Below, one piece after another: positions 46,682-57,318 of a stretch of DNA of 64,000 bases. The position numbers and the translations under genes were made by a program. The stretch covers positions 930,001 to 994,000 of the forward strand of contig JAVHNS010000012.1 of assembly GCA_036872755.1 (NCBI GenBank). The letters run 5' to 3'. The notes below the pieces were generated by a model. That model was not told the origin of the DNA and did not search any database. It saw nothing but the letters and a program-made list of their open reading frames with translations. Every line of letters begins with the position of its first letter. Positions within the stretch are counted from its first letter, which is position 1. This stretch comes from Orbilia blumenaviensis (lineage: Eukaryota; Ascomycota; Orbiliomycetes; Orbiliales; Orbiliaceae).

Positions 46682-47209
46682 TGAACTTTCTTTTTGGCTA
46701 ACCAACAATGTCCAAGCTTTTTGGATCGGGGACCTCTTTTTTTTTGAGACAGGCATTAGGCTATTAGGCTTTCCAGATCCAAGTTAGCCGGACCTGGAGT
46801 TTCCCGACCTACACATATTGTATTGATGTGCGTGTATCAGACTCTCTACAAGACCTGAACATGATATCACTTGATCAATGACCATTGAGCATGGCCATTG
46901 CCACGAGACTGGGTCGTTGCCACCTCTGCATTACCTATCAAAAAAATTTTGATGTTTTTTTAGCACTTTCAATCCGCAGAATATAAATCATTGAATAGTT
47001 CCTCCACTCATTCCCTGAAGTTCGAAGGACACTGGTGCCGCCTCATTACACGGAACTTGTGAATCACATTCCTTGCCCCTGACATGGAGCTTCAAGCAGC
47101 CACAACATCTGGTCAATTAATCCCCACAACCTCCAATTAGCAAAATTAAAAAAGTTCTCGCCACCCAGTTCAAGCATGGACTCTTGAACTGCAAAAAGGA
47201 AATCCGATA
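46682..47209. other. Intergenic between two tRNA-Pro genes
   Basis: Separates convergent tRNA genes. Nothing further seen. Confidence 0.45.
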
Positions 47210-47298
47210 GGGCTCCACCGCGACTCGAACGCGGGGCCTCTCGCAAGATTGCATTTCTGCGACCCAAAGCGAGAATCATACCACTAGACCATGAAGCC
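47210..47298 (-). tRNA. tRNA-Pro (anticodon TGG), with intron
   Basis: Third copy, on the opposite strand, with the same mature sequence. The intron is 17 nt (TCGCAG..AAA..TGCAATCT). A CTTTTT tract follows on the minus strand. It is convergent with the copy at 46589. Confidence 0.95.
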
Positions 47299-48151
47299 AA
47301 TACTGGATTGGAGAATCGTCCACACACATCACCACTTTGTGTTGGGCTTGATTCTGTTTTGTCTGGTGCAGCGTTGTCAGACGTACAACACGGTTAGACC
47401 CCTAGATTTGTGTAAACAAACGCTCGAGCCTGGCTGTGGTGGGAGGGTTCACCAGACCAGATCGCGGGAATGGTACTGGATTCAAATGCCATAGTATTAG
47501 TGTCAATAAAGAGCTAGGCTGGGTAACTACTGCAAAGTGCCTGCTTGGTTTGCTAACCTATATTATGTCCAAGGTGCGCTGCAAAAAAAGGAATTTTGAC
47601 GGGGACCAGCCGTGGCCATGATTTGCACGTGTGTCTGCACTATAGTCGAGAATAGAACGTGCGAAACTAGCACAGAAAAATTAACTTAGCACGAAAGACG
47701 TCTATTGATTACATACGAGTGAGGACCAAAAGTTGTGTATCTACGTTGTGGAAAGAAATGAAATTACCTGATCTGGGCGCAGGTTGCCTATAGGTACCTA
47801 GGTAAATACCGATGTAGTCACAAATATGAGTATACTTAGGCAAGACTCCTAAGTAGCGACCTAGGAGCCTACCTACCTACTTAGGTAGTTACCTGCTATT
47901 TACTTGTATAAGTACTGTGCTAGAAATCGGGGTGATACTAAGACAGAATCAATCCAGAATTAATGTGGTAGTGCCTATTAGAACGGTATTGGTGCAATAT
48001 TTATACAAAACAGCTTCATATATCCCGAATTACGACAATATTGAAAAGCTAGGCTTTCCGAGCAGAGTAAATACCCCACGGCTGGAAGATTCATTGCATG
48101 GTAGGTACGTTGGCCACACTGAAGCACAGTCGTAAATGATATACGAAGCTG
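47299..48151. other. Intergenic with CCTAGGTA-type words
   Basis: Positions 47793-47896 hold many overlapping TACCTAGGTA, CCTAAGTA and ACCTACCT words that could form small cruciforms. No gene. Confidence 0.5.
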
Positions 48152-49722
48152 TTAACTAGAACTTCTCCACTCCTCCATCACAGCCTTCATCCCCGCGGCT
48201 GCTGTTGCGGCAGCATATCTCTGCCAGGCCTTATTCTTATGACTATCTGCATAGTCACAAGCACCCTTCATAATCACGGTAGGGATAGAATCCCAAGACC
48301 CTGCCCCTTCCATCTCAAATGCAATAACTTTTTCTTTAGCGACAATCTTATCACGGTAGATGCCGCATTTCATAACGCTGTCTCCCGACGCAAAGCGGCC
48401 GAAGTGGAAACAAGGCCCCGTAAATTTCCTGGCCTTGCGCTTGACCAAGTGTTCAGCGCTGCAGCCTAGGACAGCACAGGATGATTCCTTTGCGATGTCG
48501 CAGACAGGGTCATTGGGGAGACGACATTTGGCACAGATCGAGCAGAAAGAGCTGTCTTGATGTTTGTGACGGTATTCTGCACTATACAGATTATCATCAT
48601 TCCCATCATCCGCAGGGTATACATATTCGTCATCTCTCGTCCAAAGATCCGTGACATACTGGAGAGTCTTAAGTTCCAGCCTTTTAGTCGTAGATTTGCC
48701 CTCCAACTTCTGAAGGAAGGAACGAATCTCTGGATTCGCCCGACCGAGATTATCCTCTAGTGTGTTCTTCCGAATGAAGCCATCCGCATACTGTCTTCCA
48801 AAGTCGAACTGAATAACAGCCGTACTAATCATGATATCTCCTAGAAACGTCTGCCTATCCCTTGAATCCATTGGTGCAGCACCACAAATACCCACCAGGA
48901 AAACAACTTTCAATCGGGTAAAACTCATATGTAGCTGACTGGACACCACGGCTGCAGCTGCTTTTCCCATGTTAGGCATATAAGCCAGAACCACAGGCTT
49001 CGAACCAATCCGACCGGTGGTGTAAGCATTATAGTCACCAGGGGCTTTTCCGTAGGAGAAACCGTCGATTTCGAATTCTTCGTCCAGGAAGGCTTCAACG
49101 GCATCATGCTCTACCCTTAGCGCGCATATTATCGCTATTTCGAAACCATGGCGGCTACTAGGGCGAGTTGAGGCTTTGGAATTTGGAGATTCAGGGGGGG
49201 TCGGGGGGTGATGAGGGGAGGACACCGGTGGTGGGGTCTCACTCGGACCTGGCTGATGTCGGGGAGGGGACGGTCTAGGCGCTTGGGATGGCGGTGGTAG
49301 TTCCGGTACTGGGTTCGGCGTATTCTAGGGCCACTTGTAAGGAATCAAAATTTCAAATATATACCAGAACAGGGCCAACATACCTGCGAAACCTTCCTTC
49401 TTTCGGCAGCTAAACATTCCTCAATAGCATTGCATAACTCAAGCATATGACCATGAGTAGACAGCCGGTCCAAATAAAGTCTATCACCAGCCTTAACACT
49501 AATCGCGTATGTATGACCTTCAATCGTCTTGCCCTTCGGGCTAACGTCCAATCGAAAACGTGGATCCGCGGCATTGAGGGCGTCTCGCAGCCTAACAGTA
49601 TTGTTGTGGCAATGGCGGGGACCCCAGATAATTCTATCGTTGAAGTAGAGTGAACATTTGGCTGTATGGCCCTCGATCGAGTGGCTTTTTGGCTCTATCC
49701 AGACTCTGAGGTCGTTGCTCAT
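48152..49722 (-). CDS. PNP-family protein with duplicated N-terminal motif
   Basis: Two-exon protein of about 503 residues: exons 49722-49384 and 49324-48152, with a 59-bp intron (GTATGT donor, CCCTAG acceptor) in phase. Taken alone, the PNP frame starts at a GTG, and the upstream ATG exon resolves this. Residues 1-110 contain two related units, IEGHTAKCSL..FNDRI...H and IEGHTYAISV..GDRLY...H, each about 50 residues. Residues 114-172 are a Pro-rich linker. Residues 174-495 are a nucleoside phosphorylase-type domain: FEIAIICALRVEH, LVGICGA, FASGDSVMK, EMEGAG, CDYADSHKN, with a Cys-rich insert. There is no NTPase or repeat domain, unlike the NLR gene at 2.6-9.0 kb, whose PNP domain it closely resembles. 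Nucleotide cleavage or a signalling role is inference; the N-terminal unit matches no domain I know. Confidence 0.87.
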
Positions 49723-51901
49723 GACTATGGATATCTTATACCTCCAGCTCCGTCTTCTATAGATCTATTCAGGGAACATGTAGAAGTGTTGTGGCCCGTT
49801 GGATTTTGTCGGGTATATATCGCAGAGGTTCACCGGCAGCGGCTAGTTAGCTCAAATAGCTAATATAAGTTATAGTAGGAACAGGGCAGTCTTTGAAGTT
49901 TGGGGGTGTTATGGTAATAATATAGTACGTTCGAAACTGTGAGAATCTCAGGATATGATGTTCTTAGCTAGCTACTATTATCGAACACCCTAATCAATTT
50001 ATGCGTGGTGGGTACGTCTTATGCTAATTTTTGGCAATTGTGGCGCTACCTGTATGCAATTGGAGCTCATTGCAAGGCTACGAAGTTTTGAAATTCATGA
50101 ATTCGACATAACAGGAGCGGGGTCATGCATCAGTTTCTTGGCCCCCAATGGGACACCTCTACGTGGCACTTTATAGATTAATGTCTGTCCGTCTGCTGAT
50201 TGTTCTCGTCATCTCTGAGCTGAAGTGAAATTTGAAGATGACATTGAGGTGTAGTTTGTATATTTGCTGAGATATATGGAAGTGGGGAAAACTTATGTGA
50301 GAGGTCTTTGCAATCAATCAATTGGTATGTGGAACCAGCGTGTTAATCAGGCGCCATGAAATCAAGGGTACCTAAGTTATTGCAGCCGTGTGCCATGGCC
50401 AAAAAAATACGTGGAACAAGCAGGCGGGCATGCACCCTGGCGATCTAAAATTATTTCCACACTATGTATTATGTGGTTTGATATCTGAGATCAAGACAGG
50501 CTTACGAGATATAGATACGCTATATAAATTAAACCTGGCTCGCTGACTCGACTCCTGATCGTGGTCATGAATTTATATTATTGAGTAGGGGTCCGTGCTG
50601 GGTTCCAACGGTGACACAGCTGAATATGTAGCTAAGGATTTCGGTTCCATCGATTCGACTACTTTCTCTACCCTCTGTCCAAAACTACGAAGTGGGCTCC
50701 GATAAACGGCCCCCGCACTTGTGTTACCCCGCCGTATTTTACGTAACTATAGGCGGTCTAGATCTATGCACGCTATAAAACGCGCAGGCATATTGTAAGC
50801 ACGACCCACAATATCCGGAAATATAACTTAAGAGATCGATAAAGAACTCGATAAATGTCGGCGATATCAATCTAGTCGGGTGAGCCGAATATTTTAAATG
50901 CTGAGTAGCGTTAACAGTAGGGAAGTTGTCATCATGCTCTACGAAATTTATCATTAAATAGAGTATTCAACAATTGCAACTTTAGGACATACATAACTCT
51001 CAAAACAATGGGTTTATAATGCGGTTAATTTTTGGTTGTATAACCACTTATCATGCAATAATATCCTCTTGAACTGATATTGTAGCGGACATATGCTACG
51101 TACTACGCGCCAGCGGTCTAATAGCTTTCCTGTTACAACAACATCATGTTGGTACACGTTACATCACACTGCCCAAGTACCAGTTTTGCCATAAATAAAC
51201 GCGCACATATAGATTTGACGCAAAACGCACCATTAGGTTTTCAAAAAGATATCACCAATATCTTCGCCGAAGATTTCTCGTTTGTATTTTGTACTGTATG
51301 CCCAACATATTCATAACCATCACGTGATAATGTGGGACTGGAGATTTTGTGAGTTGCTTTGAACGCCGTCTCGAATGTAACTACGGATACGCAATGGATA
51401 TACTAATTACGAGCCAAGATATATATCGATATCATGCGGTTGGACTTTCGACGACAACATCAGCAAGGTGTTGTTGTGACTACAAGCAATTGCCATTGCA
51501 AGGGTCTGGAAGGTTACATGTGGAATGTGGAGCTTTGGGGGCCAGGGGGCGAGGACTGGGGTATGGGAGCTCTTGGCTATCGATAAAGAAAGTAGCCGCG
51601 GTCTGACACGGGGCCGATTCCCATTTCGTTATCTGGAAACGACTTCTCTCCTCGAATACCACTTCCTCGTTGTGTAATATTTTTATTGCATATTACTCGT
51701 AAGGATTTATACCGTTGGCTCACGATTTAGCTTTCAAACCTCCACACTCTTTCCGTCGGCCGCTGACCGAGTGTCGCATGTCAGATCCTCAAACGAACCT
51801 TCAAGCCATCGTCAAACCCCACAGCAGCGGGGTATATAACAACGAGATTGAAATCGCCTGCTAGTTTTCCATGCATACGCAGCACTCTCCGGAGTGCTGT
51901 A
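49723..51901. other. Intergenic, divergent promoters
   Basis: 2.2 kb of AT-rich DNA with no supported gene, RNA or long repeat. Confidence 0.5.
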
Positions 51902-53551
51902 ATGCCCGCCCGATCGCTTTACCGGCCGGTATTGGCTAATTTTAAGCCATACTCTTTCTCACCAAGACCGTCGAGGCTGCTCCAAAATGCAACGTTCTCA
52001 ACACATACCCGAGTTGTTCCCCATCATGCGAACGTTTACGTGTTCGGGTCGCCTCGTCGTGGCTTCTCTTCCTCCCATATTTTAAGAGGAGAAATAAATG
52101 CTTGCGCTGCAGCGGAGACGGCTGAAGCTTCCAGCGCTGAGCATCATCATTCGCCCGACTCTTCTAGTTCGGGCACAGCGCATGTCCCGAATTTCCAAAC
52201 TGGCTTCTCCTTATACGCCAAACGCGCGCCTCGCGACTTCCCAAAACCTTGGATAAACCCACCAACATCATCCTTCTCCGAACCCCTAAGTATACATAGC
52301 ACCTCACTATCCCGTAGACCAATTTACCCCCACCAGCTCCAACTGTACACTCCTGCATCCTCAACACCTAACGAAAACGCCGCGGCCGAGGCATCAGCCC
52401 GTACTACCCGTTTTCTACGCGGTTACACAAACGGTGATGATGCGCTTCTCATTCATGATAAGTACCTTGCAGTCGCAGACGGTGTTGGTAGCTGGAATAT
52501 GCGCGAGAAGGGGTATCCGGCTCTATGGTCTCGGTTGTTAGTCCACTACTTCTCAATCGGTTGCGAGCGCTTCTTCAACCGTGGCCGGCGTGGCAAAAAG
52601 GCCTCTCCACATTCAGATCCAACTCCTATAACCGCATCAACTCCGCCAAGCGAAGAAGACCCCGTTGATGTTCGTGTGATCCTTGACGACGCTTTTAACG
52701 CGGTTGTCAAAGCCACAGGACACTTAACACCCCCCAAGACACCACCACAGCCGGAGGAGTCGCCGTTCGGATTAGTTACCGGACCTACGTCTAAAACTCA
52801 ACGGTTCCACGGGACCACAACTTTTACAGGGTGTTTGTTGCACGGTGGACAGCTGCATGTGGTTAGTATTGGGGATAGCCATTGTTTAGTGTTGCGGCCT
52901 TCTTCTACCGAGACCCCCGGGGCCCCTGCATCGGATGCGTCTGGTGCGTCGGATGCGCCACCGGAAGGGAAGAAGAATGACGGCGACGGCGCAAGTGACC
53001 CAGGATTCCTGTTAAGAACTACCGAGCAGTGGCATTACTTCGATTGTCCCCGCCAACTAGGCACAGACAGCCCCGACACCCCGTTAGGCAACGCAACTGT
53101 CTCCACAATCGACGTCCAGAACGGTGACATTGTAATTCTAGCTACCGATGGGATGCTAGATAATCTCTGGGAGGAAGAGGTGATTTCTATAATACTCCAC
53201 ACGCTTACGAAAAACTCGTCACCAAGTGGAGAAAATGAACCGTGGGAAATGGAACTCGGGCAGATAATGAAGAAAAAAGGGAAGAAAAGGGTAGAAGAGG
53301 GGGTTAATGTCGCTTTTAGAGAGTATTTGGCTAAGAACGAGGACTTGTTACCTGGTGCTAAGGATCCTATTGAAGGCGGGGAGCTGATGACTAGTATTGC
53401 AGCGGAATTGGTCAAGGCAGCGAAAGTTGTTGCGACAGATCCCTACGCAGAGAGTCCTTGGATGGAGAGGGCCATTGAAGAAGGGAAGACGGCCGAAGGG
53501 GGGAAGCTAGATGATATCAGCGTGGTGGTGGGGAGAATTGTGGGGGTGTAG
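51902..53551 (+). CDS. PTC7: PP2C-type protein phosphatase, mitochondrial (PTC7-like)
   Basis: Single-exon protein of 549 residues. The open frame starts at a TTG, and the ATG at 51902 (GTAATGCCC) is the first in frame. Residues 1-60 are Arg/Ser-rich with no acidic residue until late, a typical mitochondrial presequence. The PP2C core starts near 195. Metal-binding and catalytic motifs are present: GDDALLI, VADGVGSW, VSIGDSHCLVL, LATDGMLDNLW and, near the end, LDDISVVVGRIV. Low-complexity Ser/Pro/Ala inserts (about residues 240-265 and 345-375) enlarge the domain compared with yeast Ptc7. That enzyme is a Ser/Thr phosphatase linked to coenzyme Q synthesis; the same role here is inferred from family and targeting. 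Confidence 0.88.
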   Translation: MPARSLYRPVLANFKPYSFSPRPSRLLQNATFSTHTRVVPHHANVYVFGSPRRGFSSSHILRGEINACAAAETAEASSAEHHHSPDSSSSGTAHVPNFQTGFSLYAKRAPRDFPKPWINPPTSSFSEPLSIHSTSLSRRPIYPHQLQLYTPASSTPNENAAAEASARTTRFLRGYTNGDDALLIHDKYLAVADGVGSWNMREKGYPALWSRLLVHYFSIGCERFFNRGRRGKKASPHSDPTPITASTPPSEEDPVDVRVILDDAFNAVVKATGHLTPPKTPPQPEESPFGLVTGPTSKTQRFHGTTTFTGCLLHGGQLHVVSIGDSHCLVLRPSSTETPGAPASDASGASDAPPEGKKNDGDGASDPGFLLRTTEQWHYFDCPRQLGTDSPDTPLGNATVSTIDVQNGDIVILATDGMLDNLWEEEVISIILHTLTKNSSPSGENEPWEMELGQIMKKKGKKRVEEGVNVAFREYLAKNEDLLPGAKDPIEGGELMTSIAAELVKAAKVVATDPYAESPWMERAIEEGKTAEGGKLDDISVVVGRIVGV

Positions 53552-53961
53552 ATCAGATAGACTCTTGGAATTTCCTTAGCGCGGGGTTATTCGGGTTTAC
53601 TGAATAGAAAGCTGGTTCGTCGTACGGCGAGGGATATCATGTTACATACAGCAATTATATTATGTCCAATATGCACAAAGAAGTGAAGGGCGTGTGCTCA
53701 AAGAACAGGTAAACAGTAACAGACGTAGAAGAAAGGGAAGCAAAAAACGCCGAACTACATGCCAAGCTTGATATCCGACTCGTGGGGAAAACAGAGATTG
53801 AAGGACTCAATCGCCAAAAACAAGAAAAAAAATAATAGTGTGATCTAGAAATGGATAAGTCTACCGAACTTCCCATCCATCCTACCAGCCTCTTCGCACT
53901 ACACCTCCATCTAACCCACTCGTTGGCTAATTCTGCTCAAAACTCGTACAATAATTGCTGT
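53552..53961. other. Intergenic between convergent genes
   Basis: 410 bp of convergent 3' flanks. Nothing notable. Confidence 0.5.
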
Positions 53962-54840
53962 TTATTTTCTGCCCTTCTTCTTCCTAACGCTGCCGCTAGG
54001 TGTGCTTGTAGGGGTAGCAATTGGCGTGCTCTTGTTGCTGCCCTTGGACTCCCTTGGAGAGGTAGGGGAGGTGACTTCGGCCTCAACGAGGACGCCGTCC
54101 TCATCGCTGACATTCCCCGCTTTCCTCTCAACCAATCCAGTTAAAACAGCGGCGGGGTTAACCGAAGTGCCCTTTCCAATCTCTTCCTCGACACCTTCGC
54201 TAGCCAAGAACTCGCTTCGGACCTTTTCGCTTCTCTTATTCCACCATTCTGACCATTCTTGCGATTTGATATTTTGCTCCTCAAGCTTGATGCGTAGTCG
54301 CTCATTGGTGATCATCTCAGCGGCAGATTGGAAGATAAACTGCGCCCACTGCTGGTTCTGGTTGCTTAGAGCCAAGGCATCCTCAGCAACTTCTTTGATT
54401 TCAGCATCGATGGTTTGCTCAGCCTGCAAAAATTGCGCCCAGGTGTCGTCACCGACAGATCCCTTTTGGAGGAGCGCTTGGAGGGGTCCCTTGGATTGAC
54501 GGATTACAATGGCCTTCTGGATCACGTCTGTAGCACGACGGAGCAGAGCCGCGCGCAGGACTGAATCTGGGATCTTAGGTGGGTTTGGGGTATCCGGGAG
54601 GTGGAGGAGGGTGAGATAGATATCGCGAGGCAGGGAAGGGGGGAACCAGGGCTCCATCGAAGCGGCGGCTTCTACATTATTGATAAGACAATTAGCGGAC
54701 AGCTCCTATTCATAAAATACCACAAGATAGAACAACATACGAGCTTTTCTCTTCCTATAAAGTGAAGAGAATGTGGCCATCGAACCAACGATGATCACAA
54801 TGTAGAGGATTGGAGGTATGAAGGTTGCCAAGTTAATCAT
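53962..54840 (-). CDS. SEC66: ER translocation protein Sec66 (Sec71)
   Basis: Two-exon protein of about 269 residues: exons 54840-54741 and 54671-53962; the 68-bp intron has a GTATGT donor and TGTAG acceptor, in phase. Exon 1 encodes a short N-terminus with one membrane segment (LATFIPPILYIVIIVGSM) and a basic RKRK flank, which is missed if the gene is started at the ATG in exon 2. The following MEPWFPPSLPRDIYLTLLHL, LRAALLRRATDVIQKAI and LGQF-like helices are the Sec66 family core. The C-terminus is a Ser/Thr/Lys tail. Sec66 joins the Sec62/63 complex for post-translational import into the ER. It is divergent from TRM82 across 385 bp. Confidence 0.9.
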
Positions 54841-55225
54841 CTTGACGGCTCTCTTATCGACACAGCGATAATGAAACTAGTCGGTAATGAAGCTGTATAG
54901 TTGTCGTGGATCAGATATAATATACTGTATGTCCTTATAATTTAAGTGATTTCTGGCCAGTATTGCTATGGGGTTGGCAAAACCAGTACTTTGGCGGGAT
55001 GAGATGAAGATGATGAAGAAAGGACGAAATGGCCTGTTCTGCCCGCTGCCTTTGTTCTTTGTCGGTGTTTTTCCAGAAGGGAATTGTGTCCTTTCGCCAA
55101 AGCTGCATTGTCACGTGAGTGGATGACTAAGCAGTAGGATTTCTTTAACCTCTCTCGAAGAGCCTCAGTTTCAACATTCCAACCTCCAACTTTTGTATAT
55201 TTCCAAACCACTGGTAATCAGCAAA
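54841..55225. promoter_or_regulatory. Shared SEC66/TRM82 divergent promoter region
   Basis: Only 385 bp separate the two start codons, so both promoters and 5' leaders lie here. The stretch 55160-55215 reads as a C/A/T-rich leader just ahead of TRM82. No single factor site can be named with confidence. Confidence 0.5.
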
Positions 55226-56821
55226 ATGGCATCGCGCCGGCATCCTGTTCAAGCGATCGCTTTCGCACCTTCCGAAGCTCCAAAACTGTTCATTGCGATT
55301 GCCGAAACTGTGTATGCAATTTCTGCGACGACTCATGAGACCGTCACAACATGGAAAGCGCCGCCTGCTCCCATCCAAGGGAAACCTCAATCGCAAATTC
55401 CAGATGCAGCTAGCAAACTTGAAGAAGATGAAGATGTTGTAGAGAAATTACCGGGTGATGAAGCGCCTGTGATGACATCAGAGGAGAACATTGGATCAAC
55501 AGATGTTGTAATGGCGGACTCCCCACCGTCTGCTGGTTCAATCCCTGGAAAGCGGAAAAGAAGCCCATCTGCTACGTCAAATGCACCTGTAGAAACTTCG
55601 GAACCGGTGGAGATGAGTTCTGATACCAAAAAATCGAGCGGGAAGACAAGAAACCAAAAGAAGAGCGAGAAACGGAAGGCTAAGAATGCAACGAAGCCTC
55701 CTCCACCGCCCCAACCGAATTATATTGGTCAATTGGTCCCGATACCAGGTAGAAACCTACTGGCTGTTACGACATTGGAAGATAAGACATTACGGTTGCT
55801 GAATCTCGAGACGCTGGAGAATGTAAAGGAATGGGTCCTACACAAACGCCCTTCATCCATCACTTTGACGCAGTCAACAATCCTAGTGGGTGATAAGTTC
55901 GGTGACGTATTTGGTTACGAAATTCCGACTTCAGCAGAGGTGGAGGAAGTCAGCGAAGCCAAACTTCTGTTGGGCCACGTATCATTGCTGACGACACTCA
56001 CAACTGCAACATCATCGTCACCTAGAGAAAGCGTGCAAAATGGTAGTTCAGGGAACGAAAAAAGATACATCATAACAGCCGACAGAGACGAGCATATTCG
56101 TATCACAAATTATCCGCTGACGCACGTCATACATGGGTTTTGCCTCGGTCATACGGCATTCGTGAACCGCTTGCTCATCACGAAGGACAATCTATTGGTT
56201 TCTGGTGGTGGAGACGACTGGCTTGGTCTGTGGGACTGGAAGCAAGGAAAGCTACTTCAACGGGTGGATATCAAGTCACAAATCGACACCATGCTGAGCC
56301 ATGAAGATGCTAAGGCTTTGACAGAAAAGTTGAGAGGATACAATAAGAAGAGGAAAAGAAGAGAGGAAGGGGAGCCAGAGGTGGATATTACAATCGCCGT
56401 TACGGAAATTGCAGAGGTAGACGGGAGAGAGGTCGTCCTGGTTCTGGAAGGGTATGTGTATCTCCCCGAGATTTAAGATGCTTGGCACTGACAAGGATTA
56501 TTCAGAGTGCCGGCAATATTACGGTACAAGTATACTGCTGAGGGTAGGTTAGAATATGCGGGGTATGTAAAAGCTGCAGGGTCGGTAACTTCGCTCGCAG
56601 TGGACGGTTCGAGGGTATACTTCGGGGCCGATTCTTCGGATGGAAGCCTGGTTTCATATGTTGATCTTACTCAAGGGGAGGCGACGGCACAAGACTTCCT
56701 TGAGGGGGCGCCGTTTGAAGCACAATTAATAGAAGAAGGGGATGTGGACGCGGTTAATGAGCGCCTATATACTGCTGAGGCGTTTAGGAAAGGATTTGGT
56801 GGGTTTATGGAGGACGAGTAG
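55226..56821 (+). CDS. TRM82: tRNA (guanine-N7) methyltransferase subunit Trm82
   Basis: Two-exon protein of about 513 residues: exons 55226-56451 and 56506-56821; the 54-bp intron is in phase. The start is the ATG at 55226 (AAAATGGCATC), 11 codons inside a longer non-ATG frame. WD40-like propeller blades begin near residue 8, are interrupted by a charged insert of about 110 residues (60-170) ending in a Lys-rich run, and resume with YIGQLVPIPGRNLLAVTTLEDKT. The signatures RYIITADRDEHIRITNYP, GHTAFVNRLLI and LLVSGGGDDWLGLWDWKQG are characteristic of Trm82/WDR4. It is the non-catalytic partner of Trm8, which makes m7G46 in tRNA. Confidence 0.93.
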
Positions 56822-57318
56822 TCTTCGCAATTACATTACAGCCCAGTCATGTTTGAATGTACGATATCTTGAAGAACACGGAGTTTTATGGTCAAAACCT
56901 CAAGCCAAAAGTTAGTCTCGTAACCAGCCCTAAGAACTATCTCGGAATTCCCAATATATCGCCGTGCCTGGGGTAAAAGCACGTTACGTTGGCAGGGGCT
57001 GTCAACTAGTACATCATCCACGTAAGCTTGATTACGTTGTCGGCGCATAATCGTTTACGAACATTTGACACTGTGACAAAGATGGAAGGAAATAGCTTGC
57101 TCTATCAAGGATATCTCGCGCTCTTGCATAAGCAGAGATCGAACGATCGCGCCGGCATATATATGCATAAGAAGAAAAAGAACATGGAACCAAGACGATA
57201 TAAAAGGCAAAACGAAAAAAACGGTTATTTTCTTAATGATTAACTGGATAGGTATATGGCCAATGATGCAAAGATACTGAAATTCAAAAGAGACAAAGAG
57301 TAGGAATATGATTGTATT
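56822..57318. other. Intergenic between convergent genes
   Basis: 497 bp of 3' flanks. A frame at 57028-57243 is low-complexity and Lys-rich and not supported. Confidence 0.5.
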
